Below, in pieces: positions 1-10,989 of a stretch of DNA of 64,000 nt. The position numbers and the translations under genes were made by a program. Under the pieces are notes generated by a model. It had not been told where the DNA came from. It saw only the letters and a program-made list of their open reading frames with translations, and searched no databases. The DNA is taken from positions 51,931-115,930 of the forward strand of contig LUCM01003379.1 of assembly GCA_008360955.1 (NCBI GenBank). Reading direction: 5' to 3'. The DNA comes from Fasciolopsis buskii. Taxonomy: Eukaryota; Platyhelminthes; Trematoda; Plagiorchiida; Fasciolidae. Within the stretch, counting starts at the first letter, position 1. Each line of letters begins with the position of its first letter.

Positions 1-1130
1 GTCATTTAATGTTTAAGTGCACTAGATGTGCAAATTACTGGCGCACAACATGGACGGAGCCCGACGTTGCATATTGATATATGACTAGAGACACCAAACG
101 TCAGAATCGTTACGTAATGGACGGAAACGTTAAGCCGAAGAGACGACGAGCACTGGAAAGGCGGCACTTGGATAGAAGTGGTGAAAACCAGGAGGAACGT
201 CAGGAAAATTGGATGCGACGCGCAGTTGACTACAAATGGCCAGAAAAAGGCTGAGAGCGGAAAAAACGTTATCTCAAACTATGTGGAGGAGATCTGTGAA
301 GCTGTATCGAGAGGCGCATCAGATAAGAGAAATGATGTGCATGAACACTCCTTAAATACAACAGTCAAGAATGTCCTTTATGCTGTCATTTACGTTGTCG
401 CACCTTTTGATCTTAGTCAGCAGTACGGGTGGGTAGTATAAGGTGCACAAGCCGTTCCGGAGACAGCAGCAATCGCGGTTTTGATCGATCGCAAAAATGC
501 GATTTGAGGTATTCAGTGCGGTAATTCGCGTAGTTACCGTTGACCGGGCCAGAAACTGAGCGTCAGTTCTGGCTGACAGGTTTCTAAAAGGAATGATAGG
601 GTAACAGACTTGGAATCTCCAGTGCGAGGACGAAAGCGTTAGCAGCGCGTCTGCTGCGGATGCGGGATCTGAAACGCAGGAGCAAAGTTGTCTGGCTTGG
701 GTGCCGGCTTGGGGTTGCGGTGATTATTGGATCGCTCCAAAATGCCTGCAACATAGTGCATCTATTCCGTAAAATGGGGCAAATGGAATGAGTAACGGTA
801 GCAGTTTTAGTCGCAGTTGAAGTTTAGGGGCTACCAAGAACGACCTATTTAGCTCTGCCAAGCCAGTAAAGAGGATAAGATGGCATGAAGAGTGAGAAGT
901 ATACAGGGTTGTGTTTAAAATCACAGGATATGATGATAGCATGGATCCAACAATAAGTACTTTACCATTTTCGTCCGCCCACATTGGGAGAATTTCGAGA
1001 GTTAGTTGCTTAAGCCAGTGGTGAGGAGGGTGCATAACTACAAGAGAGGTCAAAGAGTACCTTAGTGGGGACGCGTGACAAAGTGAGGAAGTTAAAGGTG
1101 AGGCCCAATCCCAGATGGTGATCTTAGCAA
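1..1130. other. unassigned sequence left of CR1-A
   Basis: I recognise nothing here. Two open stretches exist (plus strand 178-441, minus strand 724-1053) but neither resembles a known domain, and both have the length expected by chance in AT-moderate DNA. The part next to CR1-A (roughly 700-1130) may be the 3' untranslated tail of that element, because it follows directly on the recognisable end of its coding region on the same strand. No duplication or tail repeat marks the boundary. Confidence 0.3.
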
Positions 1131-1149
1131 AGAACCGGTCACGAACTAA

Positions 1150-3990
1150 AATTTTATCCCTCGTCCAGTCCAGTGTTAGCTCGCGTCAGGTTAATTAAGA
1201 ACTGGATATCCAATAACTTTGCCAGATGGGCTTTAAACTGGCCCAAATTTGGGCACGACCGCAGGAAACTAGGGAGTTTTTTCCACAATTCAGAGTAGGA
1301 AATTGTGAAGAATTAAGCCCTAATCGACAGTCAAGTCAGGGGTATTCTTAACGAGTAGTATCTACTACGAAGTGGATGAGGGGACTGCCGGCGTTGCGTG
1401 TGACGTTTGTAGCAGAGTGGACATTATTAAGGCAAAGATTAAAGAGAAATGCAAGGTTTAATTAATTAATGCAATGGTTCAAGTCTAATCAGCTTGCATC
1501 TGGCCCTGTAGTTTAAGCTAGATGAAGGACCTAGGATATTTCTACGGAATGCACGCTGCACAGTCGCGATTGCGATTCGGTGGACTTTACGCATATGCGT
1601 GAAGATAATCGGGCAGTACTCGAGGTGGGGCCTAGCATGGGACTTGAAGATAATAATTCTACACTTTTGAGCGCGGAATGCCCTTGAAATCATCGTGGTG
1701 GTTCTCTTAGCTATAGGCGTCTAATAGTGAGCCTCCTCGTGGAAGTTGAAAGAGCGGGAGTATTGTAACCCTAAGTCCTTGACTGTGTATGATACAAGGA
1801 TTGGCATGCCGTTTATAGAGAGGGCGCCCGGAGGAACATGGCATCTATATGTTATCAGAGAACTTTTGTCAGCAGAGAAATTCATAAGCCACTCGGAACA
1901 CCAGTTATCAAGCGACTCTAGGTCTTCATTGATAAATGCAAGAGTGAAGCTAAATGAAGGAGCCTCGAAAAAGTAGACATTTTAATGTCGTCGGCAAACA
2001 GTAATGGTGTGCTATGACGAATGACTTTAACGATATCATTAATGTATAGCAGGAACAGGAGAGGACCTAGAACGCTCTCCTAAATGACCACACTGGTTTT
2101 AGCAGAGAGCTAAGAAAAATAGTCGTTAATATTGACTACCTGAAAGCGATCGGAAATGTAGGATGCCAGCCGAGATAAGAGGGGATTTCTTATTCCATAA
2201 GTCCTAATTTTGGCCAGAAGTCGGGAGTGGGAAACGCGGTCAAACGCTTTTGACATGTCTAAAAAGATTATGAGCATCGGCCGGTGGGAATCAGCAGTTT
2301 GGGTGACCAAGTTCAAGAAGTCAAACTAACAGGTGAGGCAGGATCGGCCCCTGAGGAATCCGTAGTGGGAGGGGTTGATAAAGTTGTGAGTAGTAAGGAA
2401 GTTAACCAGTTGCTATTTAACAATCTTTTCCATAAGCCTATCTAGAACTGGAGTGTGGTGAATGGGGCGAAAGTTTTCAGGTTCCTGCATGGAACCCTTT
2501 TTGTGATGCGGAACAATAATGGATGTTTTCCATTATGACGGAAAAGCAGCAACGGACATGGAGAGCGAGAACGGACTTAGAAAGAGCAGTAGAAGATCTG
2601 GACCAGCGGTGCGAAATAGGACTGGTGGGATGCCATCAAGGCCAGGCCTGTGGGATGGCCTCGCATATTTCATCACATTGAATATGCAAGCTACGTCGAA
2701 GGAGATGGAGGATAATCTGACCGAAGTTAACATGGGGTGGATTTCGGAGTGTGTCCGAATGTCAATAATTGCAGTGGAAGAGAAATATGTATTAAATGCT
2801 TCTGCGATGTCTACAGGGGACTCAATGCGTGAGCTACTAAATATGATGAAGTTCGGATTAGTTGAGGATTTGGGTTGCGAGCGAGCTTTGAAAATATGGG
2901 AAGTCTTCCGAACTGGGTTGGGCGACCCAAGAGCTAGAATCTCCTGCCTTTTTAACCTTAGTTTGGACTCCATAAGAAATTCTTGTTGCAAGCGATTGAC
3001 TTGTACCAAAAGCGGGAAGTCTCCCGTTTTGTTGAAGATCTTTTGAGCCTTCAAAAGTTTCGTCTGGAACCGACAAACCCTACTGGGCTTCCTGGGTTTA
3101 TGTTGAGTGGCCGGGGTAGACAGACGATTAATAGTAAAGAGAAGATTTGCCTAAGGGTCGTCTGCCGCTCTCTGCGGGTCATGTGATAAAATGGAGCTTT
3201 ATCGATCAACGGTTCGCAGATCGTCAGGGATTTCGTCCCAACGAGTCGACATATAGGATGAGGCAGAATGATGGGCACACATGGGTGAGGAAGGTTTGTT
3301 ACGGAGAGGGAAGCTACACTCGACTATTTTGTGGTCACTTCCAGGGAAAGGATTTAGCACTGAAACCTTAACATTAGGAGTGCTATGCGTAAAAACTAGG
3401 TCTAAGATATTATGGAACCTTGTGGGCGCAGTCACAGGCTGAGCCCATCCTTCAGCGTGCGTTTCAGAAACAAAGTTGAGTAGGGTAGATGGAGCGGATA
3501 AAGAGGACCAACAAATTTCAGGGGCATTGACTTCACCTGCGATTATCACACGGCTGGATGGGAGACCAGAACGAAAAGTGAAGGCTTGGGTTAGAAGAGA
3601 AATACCAGAACTATTCGAGTTTGGTGGTCGGTAAATACATCCGATGTGCACTGGCAGCTCGGGTAGTTGTACCAGAAACCAAGCGGTGTCCGGGATAGAA
3701 TCAAGGAGTGGGTGATGGAGAACGGAATCTTTGTGTGGCTGCTTCACGTAGGCTAGGCAACCACCTCTATGGTTTGATCTTTTGGTTTGGAAGGGCGCAT
3801 AACCCGCCAGTGAAAAAGACGGAGTGGAACTGTGGTCTGTTAGCCAAGTCTCTGTTGCCTAAATAATATCGTAAAATTTTTTAGCTGCCAACAGTCTCGG
3901 CTCCCTTACATTAGAAGCCAGTAAGCGGGAGTCCAAGAGGAGTAGGGAAAATTCCCTGGAATATTTAAGTCCACGTGATATCCAAGGGGT
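1150..3990 (-). pseudogene. CR1-A ORF2: endonuclease-reverse transcriptase
   Basis: This is the second ORF of a CR1-like retroelement. It would nick target DNA and copy the element RNA at the nick. The endonuclease begins around LLLLDSRLLASN. It keeps the catalytic Glu motif ATETWL and the terminal GSDHK motif, but the GDxN motif reads GEVN. In the reverse transcriptase, motif A reads FLDMSKAFDRVSH (minus strand, about 2,275-2,235), motif B region SVLGPLLFLLYIND, and motif C FADD. Downstream are the helical C-terminal part (SHARPHLEYC) and the final ELWKKLPSF motif. Frameshifts fall near 1,975 and 2,320, and there is a stop before the ETWL motif, so the gene is dead although both polymerase aspartate motifs survive. 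Confidence 0.85.
1987..1998 (-). other. reverse transcriptase motif C (FADD) of CR1-A
   Basis: These twelve bases read FADD on the minus strand, in the context PLLFADDIKM. This is the catalytic metal-binding motif of non-LTR reverse transcriptases. It is the only CR1 copy of this window in which motif C is intact. Confidence 0.9.
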
Positions 3991-4249
3991 GGTTTCCATG
4001 GTGGTCAAATAATCAAGGGATATATTAGAGGTTCGGATAGTGCATTGTTGTGATAAGGGAGTAAGTTCAGTAGAGTTAGGTATAATGGCCGGCGGGAGAC
4101 TGTCTTTGTTAAGGGGTTTGTGGGCTAAAGACCAAGGTGGTAGAAGAAACTTGGGAGTTGATGAGCCGGATGTTAAAGGATGCGAGTGTTGGGGTGTGGT
4201 GTCCCTAGGGTTGGAACCATGTTAGGTGGCCAAACAGTTACATTGTAAC

Positions 4250-5704
4250 GGCGAAACTGGCAAACTAGGCGGTTATTGGGGAGGGGGCTTTTGAAAATCC
4301 TGGGAAAAAAGCCGGTTAGCAGGTATGCGCAGGAATTTTTGGAAATAGGCGTTACTTTTGCAATTCGCGGGAGTCAGGAGAGCAGTGCTTTCTAGCTGAG
4401 GCATTTGGGGTGAGCGCTGACGTGAGTGGGTTGGTAAAGGGGTCTCATGATAGGTTGTGGCACATTATCAAAGTTTTTCCAGGTAACCTAGGACAATCCA
4501 GGGGTAAATCGTGCAAAATTATAAGGAAGCTGGTAGTTGGGGTGAGGAATTTGGCGTTCGATAGTAGGAAAGGGACATTGGAGTGGCGGAATATCGTCTA
4601 AATATGATTGACGGGCAACGGGTGGAAATATGGAGGATGAAAGTCAGACCCCAAATAATGAAGGGCATTAGTATCATCCCAGAATATGGTAACTGTGTTG
4701 CCGCAGGATGATTGAGGCATGAATATAAAGGGCCAATTAACTGGAGATTGTAGGCGGCGGTTAGTAGGCATTCGTGAATTTCTGGACCTTCTAGTTTGGC
4801 AGAGTTCATGCCGGGATGGCTTACTCCAGTTGAGTGTGCTGAGAGTGCCAGACAGTCGAGATGTACAAACAAGTTGACCCACTGATTTAGCAGGATGGTG
4901 AATGAAGTGCGGGGTTTTTGGTTAGTTGAATAGGTCACAGGTGTGCGCTTTCTGTTGAATTCAACTGATTTTGGCTGGGTGCCATGCTGTTGTCTGGCGG
5001 AAGGACGAGGAATTGCTAAAGGGAGTGTCTGGGATGGGGCATATGCCAAGCGGTTGATATTAGCCTGAGAAGACATTAGTGAGACGGCATTCATCTGCGT
5101 GGTTACAACGTCAGTGCTTTTATCTTGGGGTACCAGATTTGGTAGATTAAGATGACCACGTTTGCCGGGTGGTTGGACGGGCGAAGTGGACTGAGTTCCA
5201 TATAGGTCTACCGGTATTGGGTGCGATCAAAAGAGATGTTGTCATGGGCTCAGCGATTTCGCAGCAGGTATACACGAAGGTGGGGTGCCACTGCCATCAT
5301 TAGATTTATTCTCAGACAGACTAGTAACAGATTTGTGGGGTGAAGAGATTGAACGGGCAATTGAGCAGCGTAAGTACGGGAGTGGTGGGTTATGCAAATT
5401 GCTTGAAGATGTAGTTTTCAATGTGTTTTGCATTTTGGTCCCGGTAGTGGTCACGGGGCACGGGATAGCCGGAGATGTGGAGCGATGGAGGCTGTCACAG
5501 GGAGAAGGTAGGTTAGTTGAAACCTTGGCAGTAAGCTCGGGATTTGGCCCATTAGGAGGAATCTGAACTGGCGGTGCGCTGGTCAGAGAAGGAGCACCCG
5601 ATACAGCCGAAGTCCTACCAACTTGAGAAGCTGCGGTAAACTTTAGTGATCCTAATATATCTCTCTGGAACGAAGTTTTATCCGTAAAGATCTTGGTATT
5701 TTAG
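4250..5704 (-). pseudogene. CR1-A ORF1 remnant (proline/serine-rich)
   Basis: This is the first ORF of CR1-A, presumed to encode an RNA-binding chaperone as ORF1 does in this group. The recognisable part starts at the RTE junction with the motif KIFTDKTSFQR, which is matched by EIFTDKTPLQR in CR1-C ORF1 and by KIIADKTHF in the split CR1-E copy. A Ser/Thr/Pro-rich tail follows, including IPCPVTTTGTK, which aligns with IPCPVTTAETN in CR1-E. A long open frame (5,094-4,519) continues the low-complexity region. The N-terminal half of ORF1 is absent because the element is cut at about 5,704. No zinc knuckle is visible in what remains. Confidence 0.65.
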
Positions 5705-6072
5705 TAAGGCCGTGACAAATAATCTGCGCTTAACACTACCCTCATTTTGAATGCCGACCGATCCTTGCAGTCTCATGGCGCACAAGCGAATGTTAATTAG
5801 AATGCATCCAAAAGGTCTGCTTCGGCCTTCTCACGTAAGACTATTCTAACAATGCATTGCCTCACAGCTTGAGTTGCTTCATCCCCTGAAGTGCGTGTAA
5901 AATATTTTGACGAGACGTTCGGCACAGTCAGTTGAATTACTCCACATGAATCCTGAATTCGTGTTTCACTCACACAGCAGACATCAATCGAAAGTGGGTC
6001 CACTGTCAGGACCAAACACTCCGGTTGGCCAGCCTGCATTAAAGTGCGCACATTGAAGGAACCGAGATTCAC
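5705..6072 (-). pseudogene. RTE-1 endonuclease, N-terminal fragment
   Basis: The translation begins MNLGSFNVRTLMQAGQPE and contains VCCVSETRIQD, the signature start of RTE-clade endonucleases that are often labelled craniofacial development protein 2-like. About 120 residues are present. The catalytic Glu of SETRIQD is kept. After about residue 90 the frame shifts, and a further short stretch (CAMRLQGSVGIQ) matches RTE-2. The GDFN and SDH motifs are not present because the copy is cut. RTE-2 carries the same start with MQAGQ and SETRIQD, so the family assignment is firm. Confidence 0.8.
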
Positions 6073-6690
6073 AGGCTGACGAGGCTTGAGAAAATGTGAG
6101 CTGACAGACTGAAAATCACCTATTACATTGACAACAAACCGTTGAGAGTATCGGACGTGTTACCAGTGCGGACACTATGGGTAGGCAAAATGGGCAAACA
6201 GATTGGGTTGGAGACAGAAGAGACACTACCCGCTCAGCTGCGCTCGGTGCAATGGGCAGCGCGGTCCTGATTAGCCTGCGCGATGACCGATGCAACATGA
6301 AATTATTTGCAGACGTGTCACTCATTGGGATTGATGGGCGAGGGCTGCTAGGGAGTCCAGCCGCTAAGCAGAAGAACGATTAGGGTTCTCAACCAAAAGC
6401 CTTTGGTTCTGACAAGAACCTCACCGCAAGGCAGCGGGGTACAGCTGAGTGGGCGCCCATCTACTTGGATCAATTATTCTTCCACTCGTTTTTACGACTA
6501 AGCTGCTGACTCAGATCAAGCCCAGCATGGAGGACCAGGAGACTATATAGTCAGGTCTCTACCCAATGAATCTCCAGGCATGATTGGATCTTCGACTTGA
6601 GATAAGCCATCCTGTATAGCTCGTTGGATCATGGAGGCACGCAAGCCGTCACACCACGTCAAAGTGTACTCTCGTTGCGGGAATCATGAT
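5705..6690 (-). mobile_element. RTE-1: 5' part of an RTE-clade retrotransposon
   Basis: This minus-strand fragment has the 5' untranslated region (about 6,690-6,075) followed by the N-terminal third of the endonuclease (6,072-5,705). The UTR aligns with RTE-2 over 17,200-17,700: both share CAGCCGCTAAGCAGA and the run around CTTCCACTCGTTTTT. The stretch 6,600-6,680 aligns with 28,165-28,245. The copy stops abruptly at about 5,704 after the residues RRLFVT, where CR1-A ORF1 begins on the same strand. The 3' two-thirds of the element are absent. Confidence 0.8.
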
Positions 6691-6811
6691 TCCGGTAACG
6701 CACCTCAGCACAGCCTTCTGCCGAAAATTGGACGCATCAGGAATTATTAGGGAAACGCGATAATTCGGAAATCTCAAATGAATAATCGTATAGGAAATAA
6801 CGCCAGCTAGC

Positions 6812-6885
6812 CTGTTTGGTTGCGGGTTCGCGTGTCAGTTTGGGGGCGGTGGATAAACACGCTGACGATTCCTGCAGCCATGTCT
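6812..6885 (+). repeat. fragment of SINE-like family S (tRNA-like head)
   Basis: The run GGGTTCGCGTGTCAGTT with flanking bases matches the tRNA-like head at 14,131-14,215 and the inverted locus at 51.6 kb. The GGTTCGCGTGTCA part resembles a polymerase III B box. Only the head is recognisable here; the body that follows in other copies is not. Confidence 0.5.
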
Positions 6886-7059
6886 CAGCGCGCATTTTGA
6901 AATTTTACTGAATTCTTTTTCATACCTTTAGCCAGTTCACCTACTTATCGTTTGGTAGAAAGCCTTATGCTTTGTCCAGAAAAATTCCACAAAATATTCT
7001 GCATATTGCTTTTGGGCCACTTTTGTCCCTTCTACATGGTCCGTTTCTCTCACTCGAAC

Positions 7060-7639
7060 TAGATTTAACACCTTGCAGCAGTCAAACCGTGTAAAAAATA
7101 CTACCGGGAGAACGGGCGCGCCACGAACTGTGTCTAAGTGGCAAATAGGAAAATACTAGGTAAAGCTAGTTGATGCATTTCATGAAATAAGTAAGAGATT
7201 TGAAGACTTGGAGAAACGATCGATTAGCGCTGTTACCCAGCTGACTTCAACTGAGGCAGCGATCACCAAGCTGGCTCCACTGTCCAGTCTCATCGGGCCT
7301 TCCTCAAACCCCTCATTACACGACCTAGCTGAGACTAGTCGATTCAATGATTCAATGTCTTCCGAATCACTTCGGCATGTCCGTAACAGATGCAACGCTA
7401 TAATTTTCAGTATTCCAGACCGCCAACCACTGGAAAAGGTCAAAGCAAATATTTTGAAGGCGTGCACCATGGATCACCACCCTAGTCACTGTGTGAGACT
7501 AAGAAAGAAGATCCAACAAAAATCCTGGCCGCTCCTGATGCAATTCCAACACGAAAAGGTCTCCCGCGAATTTATCAAGAAGAAAAATAACATCGCTGTA
7601 AACACCCTGTACAAATCTATGAGGACCCTTCCCTCCTAA
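7060..7639 (+). pseudogene. CR1-B ORF1
   Basis: The clearest open part starts at 7,208 and gives 143 residues. A short heptad-like segment (FHEISKRFEDLEKRS) lies just upstream, after an in-frame stop. A conserved core then runs NAIIFSIPDR ... HCVRLRKK ... WPLLMQF. The same core occurs in CR1-C ORF1 (VFNVPNR ... HCIRLRKK ... CPLLFPF), which supports shared function, presumably RNA binding and multimerisation as in other ORF1 proteins. The frame ends at 7,639 just before the proline-rich part that CR1-C still keeps in frame. Confidence 0.65.
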
Positions 7640-8039
7640 ACTACACCCTCCTGCCCTACCTTCCATGCTACTGGCCCTCCCTACCCTCCCTCTGTATCTG
7701 AATGTGCAATGGGAAACATGACCACGTCGGAAATGTCCCGTGTGACTGAATGCAACGTGGACGGATTACATTCTCCCGGCACACGAGAGAAAAACCCACC
7801 AGAAGTCATGACAAGCTCGCCTAACAGGTCACCTATCGTCCGCTAACAGTCATGTTGCCCTGGGCCGGCGAATCTCCATTTAAATGATGCAACACTCCCA
7901 CAGATAAAGGAGGCCAAAAATGAAACAAAATTTGTTGAAACTAAAAAAGTTGCCTATCCCCAAGACGGTCAACGAACAAGAAACCGAGTTTCATTTACCA
8001 TGACACCAATCAGCGCAAAGGGCTCTTTGGGAAATTTTT

Positions 8040-9475
8040 GCTACTATTGTTAAATGCACGCTCTATGTTAAAGAAAATTAAATATATCCGCTCCCTCACA
8101 CTCTCGTCGAACTTTGATTTCATACTTATCACCGAGACTTAGCTCAATAACCACACCCCTGACAACGCCATAATAATTCCCGGCTATAAATCCTTTAGGA
8201 AAGGCCGTGAAGCCCAGCATGGAGATGGATGCCTCGTCTACGTCCGAGAATCTATACCAGCCACTTTGTGCGAGGATACCCTGCAAAACACAATCCAAGA
8301 TTGAGTTTGGGTTAGAGCTGAGATGAGCAATGAAGGCCTTCTTGTTAGATGCATCTACCAAAATGACTTTTTAATGATAACAGCAAATTATAACTGCTTC
8401 AGACCCACCAGATCCCAAGCTTCTCGCTGGAGATCTCAACGCACATGACATATGCTGGTCCACGCATTCCGTCCCAAATTATTTGCTCTCTTTCCTTGAA
8501 AGCATATTCCATGGCGGCTGGACCCAACACGTAACTAATCGAACAAGAAACCTTAATGCTCTTGACTTGACATTTGCAATAGGCTTAACAGACGTTCAAA
8601 CGTCCACTGAATCTAGTCTACCTGGGAGTGATCGTTTGTCCATTAGCTGTTCATTTACATTGCCTCTCCTGAATAGGTAACCCTCATCTAATCTAAGGCC
8701 TTAATTCAGAGCTGACTGGAATCATCTCCCTGCTCTAGTTCATAATTCCAACTGAAAAGCAGTTTTTCTATCGAAAAAAGCACAACCGGCCGCTGATCAG
8801 TTCTACTCCAAACTACACAAGTGCTTCGATGCCATTAATCCGTCCCACACGTTGAGCATGCAACCCAAAAGAACTTATGGTGACCGAATAAACTGTAAGC
8901 TCGCTAAGCTCCGGCGGGCCTTTTCTAAGACCCGTGATTTTTCGTTGTTTCTGCAAACAAATCGAATAGCTAAAACTGTAGAAACAGCACTGGACCACAG
9001 AAGCAAAGAGCAAGAGCTGCAAGCTCTAAATCAGCCGAATCCAAATGCAGCCCTGGCAAAACTGCTTAAACGCGGAACTTCTAGTGGGTCCTCAGCTACT
9101 CAAGTCCCGTATACCATTCAAAACAACAGATATGTAAACAACCCACAAAAGTTTGCAGATTCTTTCGGTGAATTCTTTGCATTTGCTTTGGTAAACGACA
9201 ACAATCCCTCCGACCCATGCCAATCTCGCTTGACTACAGAGTCGTACTCAACGGTTGAATTTCTTCCGAAGGACGTAAGTCAGCTGTTGGTAAAAATAAA
9301 AATTAGCTACCACTCTGGACCTCAGGCTGCATTTGCTTTAGGTGGTAGCAATATCCCAATTTCATTAGCAAACACCTTCGACTTATCCATTCAGTGCTGC
9401 ACCTTCCCCTCACAGTGGAGATTCTCTGAGATTAAACCCGCGCATAAAAAGGACACACGCTATGACCCTGCATAA
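8040..9475 (+). pseudogene. CR1-B ORF2: endonuclease and linker
   Basis: The endonuclease begins LLLLNARSM, which is typical for this group. The ITET motif keeps the catalytic Glu, but the tryptophan codon after it is a stop. The GDLNAHDICW motif is complete. The final motif reads PGSDRLSIS, so the catalytic His is Arg. Frameshifts occur near 8,345 and 8,390. The linker (from 8,852, a 207-codon open frame) carries the conserved basic start NCKLAKLRRAFSKTRDFSLF, seen also in CR1-A and CR1-C, and runs into the first blocks of the reverse transcriptase (FPSQWRFSEIKPAHKK). The frame breaks at 9,475. Confidence 0.8.
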
Positions 9476-9928
9476 TATCGCCCGAAAAACCACACCCCTA
9501 TGGGTTCCAGGATCATGAAGCGCATAATTAAGAATAGCCGTATAGCTTACCTTCTTGAAAATAAACTTTTTGACCGTGGGCAGCATGGATTCCTTCGTAA
9601 GAAATCCTGCGCTACTTGCATAATTGGCTGCCTGAACACTATCACTGAGATCATCAGTACTGGGAGATCAGCTATAGTAATCTTTTAGACATGACGAAAG
9701 CTTTCGACAGAGTATCCCACCCAAGGATGCTAAATAAAATGGCATCCTACGGTACTATTGATCCAATGCTGTCGTGGTTTTCATCATATTTGTCATTTAG
9801 AAAGCAGATAGTGCAAGCAAATGGCTTAATATCTGAACCTAGATCCAAGGCAGCGTCCTGGGCCCCTGCTCTTCCTGTTGTACGTTAATCATGTCTTCGA
9901 ATTTATTCGAAACGGCACTCCGTTTCTC

Positions 9929-9940
9929 TTCGCAAGCGAT
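9929..9940 (+). other. mutated reverse transcriptase motif C (FASD) of CR1-B
   Basis: The codons TTC GCA AGC GAT give FASD where the family has FADD. One of the two metal-binding aspartates is replaced by serine, so this copy could not polymerise even before the RTE insertion broke it. Confidence 0.85.
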
Positions 9941-10004
9941 ATCAAAATTGTGCATACCTTCCGCCCTGGAGCTTTAAAATCCGGATATCACAAGACGTGG
10001 GGTC

Positions 10005-10017
10005 ACTCAACTCCTGG
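10005..10017 (+). repeat. target-site duplication left of RTE-3
   Basis: ACTCAACTCCTGG here is repeated as ACTCAGCTCCTGG at 10,977-10,989, twelve of thirteen bases identical. The pair flanks the RTE-3 fragment exactly and lies inside the CR1-B reverse transcriptase. Confidence 0.8.
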
Positions 10018-10976
10018 AATGACGTTCATTCGAAACGACTAGTGGCGTTCGAGAAGGGTGTCCCATCTCTCCATTCTTGTTCAACTTCCTCATGGACGAG
10101 GCGATGGAAGATGCTTAAGGAGATCTCCGGGATGTAGGAGTCGAACTAGGAAGTGGAAGGAAGCTAAGGGATTTGGATTACACAAACAACGTCGTGTGCC
10201 TGTTCTAGTCTGCGGACCATGCACAACGGGCACTAGATAGACTGTCGAGATTGGTTGCTCGGTTTGGCATGTGCTTTGCACCTTCAAAGTGCAAAGTACT
10301 GTTACAGGACTGGACGACAACAGCGCCGAACTTGAAACTGGGTGAAGAAGATATAACGACTATGGACTGTTTCACCTACCTTGGTGGCTGCAAGTCCAAC
10401 GATGGCAGCTGGAGGTTGGAGATGAAAATGCCGATATCCAAGGCTCGTGCAACTTACGCTGAACTGAAGCAGCGTATGAAACGTAGTAGACTGCACTGGT
10501 TGGGTCACGTGTGGCGTATGACGAAAACTCGTCTGCCATACCGCGCCCTATTTTTGTTCCTCCTAAGAAATGGAAGAATCCATGTGGAGGCCAACAGATG
10601 ACGTGGCAACGTGGGATGGGAAAATGTACAGCGAAGTTAGGTAAAGTAGGTGTCTCATGCCTTCGTGGTTGGGGTCCGAAGGACTTGTGAACTTGCTGGC
10701 TGGAAACATTGAAGGATATGGCAGAGAACCGTGAACAATGGCGCTCGTGTTGTCATTTTCTATCGAATCAGAATGATTGAAAACATGTGCGTTTGTACAG
10801 TTAGATTGTTTTTGTGTGTTGGCTTATCTTATCTTCTGCCGCCTGTAAGTCGACTTCTTGTTGCCTAGGGATACTCAGCAATTTCATATAAACTTATACC
10901 TCTGAGGAACGCAGCGGTCAGCGAAACTTGCCTTACTGCCTGACGCTGAGCGATGACTATGATGATGTTGATGATG
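10018..10976 (+). mobile_element. RTE-3: 5'-truncated RTE copy nested in CR1-B
   Basis: This fragment starts within the reverse transcriptase, just before motif B (SGVREGCPISPFLFNFLMDE), and runs to the element 3' end, which is a short ATG-type repeat (ATGATGATGTTGATGATG, ending 10,976). RTE elements characteristically end in short tandem repeats. It is flanked by a 13-bp duplication of CR1-B sequence. 5' truncation plus a 3' repeat tail plus a target duplication is the standard outcome of target-primed reverse transcription. Confidence 0.9.
10030..10790 (+). pseudogene. RTE-3 reverse transcriptase C-terminal part
   Basis: Motif B region is SGVREGCPISPFLFNF. Motif C reads YTNN at 10,179-10,190 instead of YADD, so both catalytic aspartates are asparagine. 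The thumb follows (RFGMCFAPSKCKVLLQDW, then CFTYLGGCKSNDGS). From RATYA the frame jumps directly to RSRLHWLGHVWRM, skipping the connecting region present in other RTE proteins, so an internal in-frame deletion is likely. The C-terminus (MTWQRG ... LRGWGPKDL ... CWLETLKDMA ... SNQND) is reached after a frameshift, and ends at about 10,780. RTE-2 has the same C-terminus. Confidence 0.8.
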
Positions 10977-10989
10977 ACTCAGCTCCTGG
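10977..10989 (+). repeat. target-site duplication right of RTE-3
   Basis: ACTCAGCTCCTGG is the right-hand partner of 10,005-10,017. CR1-B coding sequence resumes directly here. Confidence 0.8.

Larger units (their letters stand above)
1140..5704 (-). mobile_element. CR1-A: decayed CR1/Jockey-like non-LTR retrotransposon
   Basis: On the minus strand the order is ORF1 remnant (5,704-4,250), apurinic-type endonuclease (about 3,960-3,250), linker (3,054-2,650), reverse transcriptase (2,650-1,750) and C-terminal domain (1,693-1,150). This is the two-ORF layout of the CR1/Jockey group. It is broken into several frames. Its 5' end is missing and joins RTE-1 at about 5,704. The 3' end is placed near 1,140 because the conserved C-terminal motif (ELWKKLPSF) and the following residues end there; no tail repeat is visible. 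CR1-B, CR1-C and CR1-E are relatives, all strongly diverged from one another, so the insertions are probably old and independent. Confidence 0.85.
9476..10017 (+). pseudogene. CR1-B ORF2: reverse transcriptase palm, first part
   Basis: In order there are the finger block (SRIMKRIIKNS), the block before motif A (QHGFLRKKSCATC), motif A (LDMTKAFDRVSH), motif B (SVLGPLLFLLYVNHV, frameshifted) and motif C. Motif C reads FASD at 9,929-9,940 instead of FADD, so the first catalytic aspartate is lost. The frame is then interrupted by the RTE-3 insertion at 10,017/10,018. Confidence 0.8.

Noticed and set aside
178..441. An 87-codon frame at the left edge
   Set aside because: It has no motif, no splice or promoter context, and a length expected by chance.
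2519..3046. A 175-codon plus-strand frame
   Set aside because: It is antisense to the CR1-A linker and reverse transcriptase, which carry the recognisable motifs.
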